Below, piece after piece: positions 1 to 5,362 of a stretch of 5,404 bases of DNA. The stretch is from the NCBI GenBank assembly GCA_015488565.1, contig WFNQ01000115.1, positions 1 through 5,404 of the forward strand. The letters are read 5' to 3'. The notes beneath the pieces are model-generated. The model saw only the letters and a list, made by a program, of their open reading frames with translations. It was not told where the DNA came from and searched no databases. This DNA is from Thiomicrorhabdus sp. (GTDB taxonomy: Bacteria; Pseudomonadota; Gammaproteobacteria; Thiomicrospirales; Thiomicrospiraceae). How positions within the stretch are numbered: position 1 is the first letter of the stretch; every line of letters starts with the position of its first letter. Made by a program: the position numbers and the translations under genes.

Positions 1-99
1 CATCAATTAATGGCTGAAATGGTGCCTTACATCTATAAAAGTCCGTTGTCACGTAAAGTACGATGGAGTATGGATATCGACCCTCAAGAAATGATGTAA
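1..99 (+). CDS. priA: C-terminal end of primosomal protein N' (PriA helicase), partial
   Basis: An open frame runs from the left edge to TAA at 97-99 and gives the last 32 residues of a protein whose start lies outside the window. The tail SRKVRWSMDIDPQEMM matches the conserved PriA C-terminus as I recall it (R-K-V-K/R-W followed by D-V/I-D-P). PriA is the cytoplasmic 3'-to-5' superfamily 2 helicase that recognises stalled forks and reloads the replisome after fork repair. Only the extreme C-terminal region is visible, so none of the helicase motifs or zinc-binding cysteines can be checked. The gene is co-directional with the lipoprotein gene that follows, but 179 bases and a large hairpin lie between them, so co-transcription is doubtful. 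The identification rests on a short tail and would be confirmed by the upstream sequence. Confidence 0.72.
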   Translation, partial: HQLMAEMVPYIYKSPLSRKVRWSMDIDPQEMM

Positions 100-156
100 A
101 TCGTATGTGGTGACTCGCTTTTTAATAAGGTAAAATACCTATTTAAAAAGGGGGGC

Positions 157-250
157 AATAATATTCCCTAATCCCCAGATAGAAAATTCGTCAAGAGCTT
201 AAACTCTAATCCGTATTTCTATCTGGGGATTAGGGATATTTAATATTATT
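157..250. repeat. Long inverted repeat forming a strong hairpin upstream of the lipoprotein gene
   Basis: Arms 165-185 and 216-236 are perfect 21-base reverse complements (core CCCTAATCCCCAGATAG), separated by a 30-base loop. The loop holds a small AGAG/CTCT stem (194-197 with 204-207). After a short bulge on the right side, a second 9-base match pairs 157-165 with 242-250, partly in competition at base 165. The structure runs into a run of eight T at 249-256. It could be the priA transcription terminator, a leader structure of the lipoprotein mRNA, an operator, or a small non-coding mobile repeat. A TAT trinucleotide sits outside each arm (162-164 and 237-239), which would suit a short target duplication but is weak evidence in AT-rich DNA. 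Bases 100-156 and 257-278 show nothing else convincing, only a poor promoter-like pair (GTGACT at 110, TAAAAT at 131, spacing 15). Confidence 0.8.
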
Positions 251-278
251 TTTTTTAATGGAATAAAGAGTAAACATT

Positions 279-680
279 ATGAATATGAAGTGGATGAGTT
301 TGGTTGCAGTAATGACCATTTTTTCAGCTGGCTGTAGTGAGTCAGAGCAAGATTCGAATAATAAAGTGGCTTCTGATGCAGAGGTGCCAGTTGTTGTTGA
401 AACAGAGGTGGTTGAAGCCGTTGATACAGAATCGGGTGAAGTTTTTGATGAATCTAAGTTTGTAGAAGTAAAAATGGGAGCTGAACCCGTGATAACGCCA
501 GAACAAAAAGCGGCATTGAACTCGGTTGAAGGGATTCCACCAGAAAAATTAGATTCTGAAGTCAAAGGGTTGGTTGCCAAAATTTCTGAAAATTCAGATA
601 TGTCAAAAGAAGAAGCGACAAAATTGGAGCAAGACTTAAAAAGTGTCTTTCAAAAAATTGAAGCTGATCGTGCTCAGTAA
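279..680 (+). CDS. Small acidic lipoprotein of unknown function
   Basis: A 133-residue protein with a type II signal peptide: a short N-terminus with Lys4, a hydrophobic stretch at residues 5-15, and a lipobox-like S-A-G-C with the lipidated cysteine at Cys19. Ser follows the cysteine, which by the +2 rule favours the outer membrane. The mature part starts with an acidic, Val/Glu-rich, probably disordered linker (about residues 20-65). It ends in a charged region likely to be alpha-helical (about 75-133), rich in Lys and Glu. There are no other cysteines and no enzymatic motif. I do not recognise a family. The start at 279 is supported by AAAGAG at 265-270, eight bases upstream; Met3 is a less likely alternative. 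The gene stands alone, between the big inverted repeat and an intrinsic terminator, and faces the cytochrome genes tail to tail. A linker or structural envelope role is possible but is not shown by the sequence. Confidence 0.85.
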   Translation: MNMKWMSLVAVMTIFSAGCSESEQDSNNKVASDAEVPVVVETEVVEAVDTESGEVFDESKFVEVKMGAEPVITPEQKAALNSVEGIPPEKLDSEVKGLVAKISENSDMSKEEATKLEQDLKSVFQKIEADRAQ

Positions 681-741
681 TTTTTTTGACTTCAAGGTGA
701 TTGAGAAAGTATTAAATTAATGTAATTATATGTTTTGATGC

Positions 742-774
742 AAAAGCGCAACATTAATGTTGCGCTTTTTTTTT
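742..774 (+). terminator. Intrinsic terminator of the lipoprotein gene
   Basis: AAAAGCGCAACATT at 742-755 is followed immediately by its exact complement AATGTTGCGCTTTT at 756-769. This gives a 28-base palindrome with a GC-rich centre of the stem and a T-run reaching 774. It starts 61 bases after the lipoprotein stop. In the minus direction the stem is followed by only four T, so it would be a weaker back-up stop for the cytochrome transcript arriving from the right. Confidence 0.9.
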
Positions 775-799
775 GAATTTTTTTAGGGAACACGAAAAG

Positions 800-825
800 C
801 CCCAGATCGATATAAAAATCTGGGG
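800..825 (-). terminator. Hairpin after the octaheme cytochrome gene, probable terminator
   Basis: CCCCAGAT (800-807) and ATCTGGGG (818-825) form a perfect 8-base stem around a 10-base loop, 48 bases beyond the octaheme stop. Read on the minus strand, the stem is followed by GCTTTTCG, a short T-run, so it is a modest intrinsic terminator. In the plus direction no T-run follows. The stem octamer is also at the heart of the much longer inverted repeat at 157-250, so it may belong to a repeat family rather than being only a terminator. Confidence 0.55.
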
Positions 826-872
826 GGTAAGAATTTACCGTTAATAACTCATCGCATTGATTTTAAAAAAAA

Positions 873-2660
873 TCAATAAATGGTTAAAGGGATAGTTTTT
901 TTATCGCTCATGTTGGAGATAGTGACACTTGTTGGAATGTCCTGGAAATGGGCAACAATTAATTCGTCGTTCCAAATATAGACTCTAACAGGTTTTTCGC
1001 CATCTTGATTTACAATGCTTAAGCCTGCACCAATGTTGACAAGGTTTGCTGAAGCATCAGTGAAATCATACCCTGCAATGACTGCTAGTCCACCGTATGG
1101 TGTAAAGACAAAGCTTTGCATGGCTTTGATTGTTGGCTTAATGATTAGGCGTAATGCACTGGTATAGTGGTCTGATTTTTTGACAAAGACATCATAAGAA
1201 CCTGCGGTCAGCGTGGCTGGTAATGTAAACTCAAGTATTGTATTACTTATCGCTGTTGGCTCAATTGCAGTGATATTATCATTTTTATCTTTGACAACAA
1301 TTTTTGAGGTCCAAAGCTTATCAATAGTAACAATCTGATTTGTATCAGGATCAATTGTGTTAATCGTGCTTGTATTTTCAAAGTTATTGCCCGTTGCTGT
1401 CATAAGTACTTCAGACCCTTCTAAGACACTAAGTTCATTTAAAGCTGTTAGTGTTGGAATAAGTGCGGTATTTATCGCCATTCCTTCAAAGCCTGTACTA
1501 CTCTCTTGATTTTGGTTAGAGATAGCTATCCCTGTTCTAGGGTCGACTAATTCTCCATTATTATTTAGAACCGTTTTATTATTGCCATGACAACCCCAGC
1601 AGTTTTTAAGGTTACCAATGTGTCCAAAATAAGGCTCTTCCTTTCCAGGTTGCGTTCCATCTCCTTCCGCATCAAACTCAATGTTATGAAGTGTTGTTCT
1701 ATCGTGACAGCGTTGACATATACGGATGTCATAACCATCTTGCTGAATACTCGTTTGATCAAAGTCTAATTGATGGCACCAAGTGCATTTGTTTTCGGTA
1801 AAGAAACCGGTGTTGTGATGGTTTTCTTTGTTGGTAAAAATATTAACCATAATGGATGAACCATCATTGAGGGTGATTGGTTCTGGTGTACCATATACAT
1901 TACTTCCATCAGCGGAGTTATGGCAAAAATTACAGTTACCAGGGCTGGCACCAGCGGTGCTTACAATACTATTGTCACCATTGGGTTTTTTGCTTCGCCA
2001 AGGCGTAATCATACTTGGTTTATAGCTTGGAATGTTAACGGGAACCGTTTGTCCAGGGTTGTCTTTATCTGGTTTTTTGCCCATTAAAGTATCGACATCA
2101 ATACCTCGAACTAATCCACCGTGGCAACGGAAGCAGAAGCCTGTTTGAGCTAGTTCTGTTGCATGATGAACGGTTGCTCTAGAGTTACGCTCTCTTTTAT
2201 GGCAGTTTAGACAGTTTCTAAAGTTAGGTAAAATAACGGCATCCAGTTCTGTTTCACCTGTTTCAATATCGGTAAGGATTTTATGGCAGTTGTAACAGGT
2301 ATAGTTAGTATCAGCAACGCCATCTCCATTGGCATCACGAAAAGGAGGAAAATCAGGCATACCATCAATGATGTTTTTTTCTGGGTAGCGCTGTTTATCC
2401 ATAACCGTGTGGTGTCTATCGGGATTATAACCCGGTTTTACTGGCGCATCATTTCTTGGTCTTTCGCCAATTAATGCATCAGGATCTTCATCTTTGTAAG
2501 CATGGTGACAGGATATGCACAGATTCATAGGAAAGTTTTCAAAGTTTGAATCTGGTATCCCTAAGTTTTGATTGACTGGTGGTGGTTGTGGAGCGGCGAC
2601 CACTATTGAACTTAGACTTAGCATGAAGGCTGAAGTAATTAAATACTTTAAGATGTTCAT
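873..2660 (-). CDS. Exported octaheme c-type cytochrome with C-terminal IPT/TIG-like region
   Basis: A 595-residue protein with a Sec signal peptide (residues 1-23, cleavage after V-A-A). It has eight CxxCH heme sites, starting at Cys48, 122, 150, 176, 243, 292, 315 and 354. Other histidines in the heme region are His53, the pairs 83/84, 165/166 and 281/282, and His325 and 347, enough for bis-histidine ligation of all eight hemes. Two acidic loops resemble calcium sites: DxNxDGxxD at 109-117 and DxExDG at 330-335 with Glu341. From about residue 398 the hemes stop and a beta-rich region follows. Its first part (about 400-510) has the EGSEVLMTATGNNF pattern of IPT/TIG immunoglobulin-like domains, and a second, weaker copy may cover 511-595. 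Its expected role is electron transfer in the periplasm or at the cell surface; partner and substrate are not evident. AAGGGA lies seven bases before the start. The tetraheme gene is 123 bp upstream on the same strand, and no clear promoter or terminator was seen between them, so they are probably co-transcribed. Confidence 0.93.
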   Translation of the reverse strand: MNILKYLITSAFMLSLSSIVVAAPQPPPVNQNLGIPDSNFENFPMNLCISCHHAYKDEDPDALIGERPRNDAPVKPGYNPDRHHTVMDKQRYPEKNIIDGMPDFPPFRDANGDGVADTNYTCYNCHKILTDIETGETELDAVILPNFRNCLNCHKRERNSRATVHHATELAQTGFCFRCHGGLVRGIDVDTLMGKKPDKDNPGQTVPVNIPSYKPSMITPWRSKKPNGDNSIVSTAGASPGNCNFCHNSADGSNVYGTPEPITLNDGSSIMVNIFTNKENHHNTGFFTENKCTWCHQLDFDQTSIQQDGYDIRICQRCHDRTTLHNIEFDAEGDGTQPGKEEPYFGHIGNLKNCWGCHGNNKTVLNNNGELVDPRTGIAISNQNQESSTGFEGMAINTALIPTLTALNELSVLEGSEVLMTATGNNFENTSTINTIDPDTNQIVTIDKLWTSKIVVKDKNDNITAIEPTAISNTILEFTLPATLTAGSYDVFVKKSDHYTSALRLIIKPTIKAMQSFVFTPYGGLAVIAGYDFTDASANLVNIGAGLSIVNQDGEKPVRVYIWNDELIVAHFQDIPTSVTISNMSDKKTIPLTIY

Positions 2661-2783
2661 TTTTTTATCCCTTTTTAAAGCTAATATGGTTAAAAATGTT
2701 ATGCCCTTGATAAGTAAGCTCTAAACAATTTAAGGTGAAAAGGGCTTGTTTTTCTATCTATTTTTATGTTGAGGGCAAACGGC

Positions 2784-3326
2784 TTAACGTCTGCCACCGC
2801 CACCCATCCCGCTGTTATGGCAGGCGCGACATTGACGTTGGTTAAATAATGTAGATTCGCTGGTCATGTGTACATTGCTTATTACATCTCCACTCCCTCC
2901 TCGGCCTCCCATTCTATCCGGTGGTCCAGTTACAATCCAAGCAGGGTGGCACTGTAGGCAGTCTCTAAAGGGTTCAACAATTTCAAAATTTTCTTTGAGG
3001 GGCTCTGCTGTTTCAGGCAATATTAAATGGCATGAAAAACAATTATAGGGTGTTCCCTCATTCTTTGCTCCTCTTGCATCAGGTGCTTTTGAACGAGAAA
3101 TTGGTGGGATGGTTGTCCCAATTAAAAGATGATGGCGATCAGGGTTTCTTAGTCCTAAGTAAAGTCCAAGTAAGGGAAATCTTTCTAAGTCATAATGACA
3201 GTTACGGCATTGAGGTGCTGTAGGCGGGCCATCGAATATTTTCATTCCTCTACTGTGAGAGGTTGAAGTAATGCTTGCCAGCGTAAGTATATAGAGTATA
3301 AATAAGCTCTTTTTAAGACATTTCAT
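2784..3326 (-). CDS. Exported tetraheme c-type cytochrome
   Basis: A 180-residue protein with a Sec signal peptide (about residues 1-25). It has four CxxCH heme sites, starting at Cys40, Cys96, Cys123 and Cys166. It resembles the first four-heme portion of the octaheme cytochrome encoded just downstream: NPDRHH (61-66), YNCFSCH (94-100) and FRDCLQCH (120-127) all have counterparts in the same order. Beyond the heme motifs and the signal peptide only three histidines remain (65, 66 and 153). Where the octaheme has His-His before its fourth heme, this protein has His153-Met154, so one heme may be His/Met ligated or have an open site. Between hemes 3 and 4 it carries a Gly/Arg-rich insertion (about 134-146), and it ends in GMGGGGRR. 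AAGGA at 3339-3335 lies eight bases before the start. It is likely a soluble periplasmic electron shuttle, first gene of a two-cytochrome unit. The exact family is not recognised. Confidence 0.92.
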   Translation of the reverse strand: MKCLKKSLFILYILTLASITSTSHSRGMKIFDGPPTAPQCRNCHYDLERFPLLGLYLGLRNPDRHHLLIGTTIPPISRSKAPDARGAKNEGTPYNCFSCHLILPETAEPLKENFEIVEPFRDCLQCHPAWIVTGPPDRMGGRGGSGDVISNVHMTSESTLFNQRQCRACHNSGMGGGGRR

Positions 3327-3422
3327 AAATAAGGTCCTTTTTTATACATTGTGCGATTAATGAGTTTGGGTTAGAAACAGTCGTTCTTAATGACGTGCAG
3401 ACTATTAAGAGACCATTGAAGC

Positions 3423-3443
3423 ACTCTTGAGAAGAGTATTATA
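3423..3443 (-). promoter_or_regulatory. Candidate -10 box and overlapping inverted repeat for the cytochrome operon
   Basis: Read on the minus strand, a perfect TATAAT lies at 3443-3438, about 112 bases before the tetraheme start codon. No good -35 hexamer sits 16-18 bases further upstream (TTTACA ends only 12 bases away). Directly downstream of the -10 is the inverted repeat ACTCTT-gag-AAGAGT (3423-3437), covering the expected transcription start, as an operator or a 5' end hairpin would. The weak -35 would fit activator-dependent transcription. The remaining leader (3327-3422) has no other structure I can support. Confidence 0.35.
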
Positions 3444-3471
3444 CTTTATTTTATCTGTAAATTTTAGGCAT

Positions 3472-3499
3472 AAAAAAAGGCAACCGATGTTGCCTTTTT
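3472..3499 (-). terminator. Intrinsic terminator of the PEP-CTERM gene
   Basis: AAAAAGGCAAC (3474-3484) and GTTGCCTTTTT (3489-3499) form an 11-base stem with the four-base loop CGAT. On the minus strand the stem leads into seven T (3478-3472), about 30 bases after the PEP-CTERM stop codon. It should isolate the PEP-CTERM transcript from the cytochrome genes further downstream. The plus direction has only five T, and no gene there needs it. Confidence 0.9.
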
Positions 3500-3527
3500 A
3501 TTTACTGAACATAATGTAATTTGAATA

Positions 3528-4235
3528 TTAAGCGTTTGTTGTTTTACGTCGACGATAAGCCATAAAGCCAACCATGCCTAGTCCGCCTAACATTAAGGCA
3601 TAGGTAGAAGGTTCTGGAACAGGAGATACTTCCGTATATTTTAAGTTATCAATAGTAACAACATTTTCAGCAGTATAAATTATTGGATCACCTAGGTTAG
3701 TTAAGGTCGCATATGAAATATTAGCCATGTCCGAAGAAAGGCCAAAAAATTGCCCATCATTGCTTGGATTTAAAGCGCTTCTTTTATTTAGTATGAGAGA
3801 ATCAATGGTTGCACCTGAGTCATTAAAAGCGGTTAATTCCCAATTGTTTATATTGTTACCCAAGTTGAATGAAAATGCACTAATAGAGTTCTCAAATGAA
3901 AGCTTTAAAGTAGTAAAGTTATTTTTGCCAGTAGCTAGAACAAAGCCTGAATAATCAGGTGATGTCACAGAAGGGGCTTCGAATGTAAATGAACCCGTAT
4001 TTGACGTGCGACCAATTCCTGAAAATGTAACATTTTTATAGTTAAAAACAGTTTGATCCCCTAAGGATACAAAGATGTCGTATTCGTACTCGTTCCCATT
4101 TTCATCGAGGCCGGTAGCGACATCGTAGTACCCCTTAAAAACGTCGTCTTCAAAATCAATGGTTGTTTCGATTGCGTATGCCGAAGAAAATGAAGCCGTT
4201 AGTAATGTGGCGATGATTATTTTTGAAAAACTCAT
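3528..4235 (-). CDS. PEP-CTERM sorted surface protein
   Basis: A 235-residue exported protein with a Sec signal peptide ending at A-Y-A (residue 21). Its C-terminal sorting signal has Pro-Glu-Pro at 207-209 followed by Ser-Thr, a hydrophobic helix (about 211-226) and the basic stop RRRK (228-231). Proteins with this tail are substrates of an exosortase (EpsH/XrtA type), which removes the tail and delivers the protein to the cell surface or exopolysaccharide matrix; no exosortase gene lies in this window. The body (about 22-203) lacks cysteine and reads as a beta-sandwich, with alternating FSFNLGN, WELTAFN and TIDNLKY segments common in PEP-CTERM proteins, so a structural or adhesive role is more likely than an enzymatic one. 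A strong AAGGAG Shine-Dalgarno precedes the start. A terminator follows, and a 159-bp leader region with its own hairpin and -10 candidate separates it from the isomerase gene, so it is probably monocistronic. Confidence 0.92.
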   Translation of the reverse strand: MSFSKIIIATLLTASFSSAYAIETTIDFEDDVFKGYYDVATGLDENGNEYEYDIFVSLGDQTVFNYKNVTFSGIGRTSNTGSFTFEAPSVTSPDYSGFVLATGKNNFTTLKLSFENSISAFSFNLGNNINNWELTAFNDSGATIDSLILNKRSALNPSNDGQFFGLSSDMANISYATLTNLGDPIIYTAENVVTIDNLKYTEVSPVPEPSTYALMLGGLGMVGFMAYRRRKTTNA

Positions 4236-4281
4236 ATTTTGAGTCTCCTTTTTAAGTCGATAGAAATTACCTTATCAATAA

Positions 4282-4304
4282 GAGACCTTTCCTGCAAAGG
4301 TCTC
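4282..4304 (-). promoter_or_regulatory. Hairpin in the leader of the PEP-CTERM gene
   Basis: GAGACCTTT (4282-4290) and AAAGGTCTC (4296-4304) form a perfect 9-base stem with a five-base loop, 47 bases before the PEP-CTERM start codon. On the minus strand it is followed by TTATTG, too few T for a confident terminator. It could be the transcription stop of the isomerase gene, a stabilising mRNA leader stem, or an operator. It does not resemble a riboswitch class I can name. Confidence 0.6.
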
Positions 4305-4359
4305 CTAAATTTATTTAGTCTTAAGGTCGGGCTTTTATTTTGCTGCAGTAGATTTCCGT

Positions 4360-4365
4360 ATTATA
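4360..4365 (-). promoter_or_regulatory. Candidate -10 box of the PEP-CTERM gene
   Basis: A perfect TATAAT reads on the minus strand at 4365-4360, 125 bases before the PEP-CTERM start and just after the isomerase stop. The upstream 16 bases include T6-A7, and no consensus -35 is present. The A/T tracts could act as an UP-like element. No sigma-54 type GG-N10-GC element, reported upstream of some PEP-CTERM genes, was found. The support is compositional only. Confidence 0.3.
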
Positions 4366-4394
4366 GGCTTTTTTTAAAAAATTACTAGATTTAT

Positions 4395-5318
4395 TTATTT
4401 TAATAATATTTTTATTTGAGCTTGCTCTTTTAACTGCTTAAGGAGCTGATGTATTTTTTGTGCTCTTACTTTGGGCGCATATCCTTTAGCCAAGAATGAT
4501 TTCATTTGTTCAAAAGTGGGAATTGTTCCTGCAGGTTTCTTATTTAAAACCTTAATAAGGTGGTAGCCTTGGTCTGTTTCAATAATAGGGCTTAATTCGT
4601 TTATTTTGAGAGATGATATGAATTTATCGACTTCTTTTGGCATGTAGCCTAGTTCAATAAAGCCTAAATCCCCATCTTTTTTAGTATTTACATCAATTGA
4701 ATACTCGTTAGAAACCTCTGAAAAAGATTTTCCTTCTAAAAGGCGTTTTTGTGCATCAATAATATCCTGTTTGTCCTTAGTAATAATGTGCAAAACATGT
4801 ACTTTGGCTTTTTTAGAAGCAAATTGGTGTTTGTTTTTTTCATAAAGATCTTTTAATTCTTTTTCGGGTTTTTGAGGGTTGACGAGATCATGTGCTTGAA
4901 GGTAGTCATCAATGCGAATTTGATTTTCAATCGCCGTCTTATTTATTTGTTTATCGCTGTCTGAGTTGTGTTTTTCTTGTTCACGTATTTTGTCGGTTAT
5001 TTTTTGCTTTAAATTGTTTACATGGTGCTTTTGGCTGGCTTGAAAAATCAATTCAGTGTTGATGTGCTCTTCAAGTACGCTTTTAAGCATCATATTTTTA
5101 ATTTCTTCAGAGGGTTCTTGGTTGCGATTGAAGCGTTTATATTTAGCTATTTTAATTTGCTGTTTAGCACTAAGTTGATCTGTATAGATAGGTCGTTCAT
5201 TTACAAAAGCGGCAATCTCTCTAGAGTTTTGCTCTTTTTCTTTAGAGGCAAGAGAGTGTGTAGACAGTAGCATGATTATGCTTGCCAGCACCATTAATAT
5301 TGGTGGAGAATATTTCAT
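4395..5318 (-). CDS. Periplasmic parvulin-type peptidyl-prolyl cis-trans isomerase (PpiC/SurA-like)
   Basis: A 307-residue exported protein with a Sec signal peptide (residues 1-24, ending H-S-L-A). A SurA_N-like helical chaperone region (about 32-165) follows, rich in Lys, Glu and Gln. The parvulin domain covers about 172-262, with the family landmarks VLHII (His177), GKSFSEVSNEYS, DGDLGF (215-220) and GYHLIKV (His253). It is followed by a C-terminal helix (267-305) that would pack back on the N-terminal region. Such proteins catalyse proline isomerisation and assist folding of envelope proteins. The single parvulin domain and length fit the PpiC/PrsA/EpsD-like group better than SurA with its two domains. 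EpsD-type members often sit in exopolysaccharide/PEP-CTERM loci, which fits the neighbour, but this is inference. The nearest Shine-Dalgarno (AAGGA, 5335-5331) is 12 bases from the ATG, longer than usual; no better in-frame start exists that keeps the signal peptide. Confidence 0.88.
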   Translation of the reverse strand: MKYSPPILMVLASIIMLLSTHSLASKEKEQNSREIAAFVNERPIYTDQLSAKQQIKIAKYKRFNRNQEPSEEIKNMMLKSVLEEHINTELIFQASQKHHVNNLKQKITDKIREQEKHNSDSDKQINKTAIENQIRIDDYLQAHDLVNPQKPEKELKDLYEKNKHQFASKKAKVHVLHIITKDKQDIIDAQKRLLEGKSFSEVSNEYSIDVNTKKDGDLGFIELGYMPKEVDKFISSLKINELSPIIETDQGYHLIKVLNKKPAGTIPTFEQMKSFLAKGYAPKVRAQKIHQLLKQLKEQAQIKILLK

Positions 5319-5362
5319 AATATAAAATCGTCCTTAAAATTTAATTTATTTTTTTTAAATAA

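Noticed and set aside
157..250. CRISPR repeat or insertion sequence end
   Set aside because: There is a single inverted pair only, no direct repeats with spacers, and no transposase gene in or beside it.
230..580. A 116-residue open frame on the minus strand, rich in Ser and Thr
   Set aside because: It is antisense to the lipoprotein gene, which has a ribosome binding site, lipobox and terminator. The Ser/Thr richness mirrors the Glu/Val codons of the real gene.
1565..2474. Several 60-65 residue open frames on both strands inside the octaheme gene
   Set aside because: They overlap a gene with eight heme motifs in frame, have no ribosome binding sites or coherent motifs, and are frame shadows.
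873..2660. Octaheme hydroxylamine oxidoreductase, nitrite reductase or tetrathionate reductase
   Set aside because: All eight motifs are plain CxxCH with no CxxCK catalytic site. I see no match to the spacing of those families, and the C-terminal third is beta-rich and IPT-like.
873..2660. MtrA/DmsE or MtrC/OmcA decaheme conduit component
   Set aside because: There are eight rather than ten heme sites, there is no lipobox, and no outer-membrane porin gene is adjacent.
2661..2783. GCCCTT (2703-2708) and AAGGGC (2740-2745) as a terminator between the two cytochrome genes
   Set aside because: A six-base stem with a 31-base loop and no T-run on the minus strand is too weak to split the operon.
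2866..3223. Plus-strand open frames across the tetraheme gene
   Set aside because: The minus-strand frame has a signal peptide and four CxxCH motifs; the plus frames have no supporting signal.
4236..4394. Riboswitch or sigma-54 promoter upstream of the PEP-CTERM gene
   Set aside because: Only one simple hairpin is visible. No cyclic-di-GMP or other riboswitch core and no GG-N10-GC promoter element could be found.
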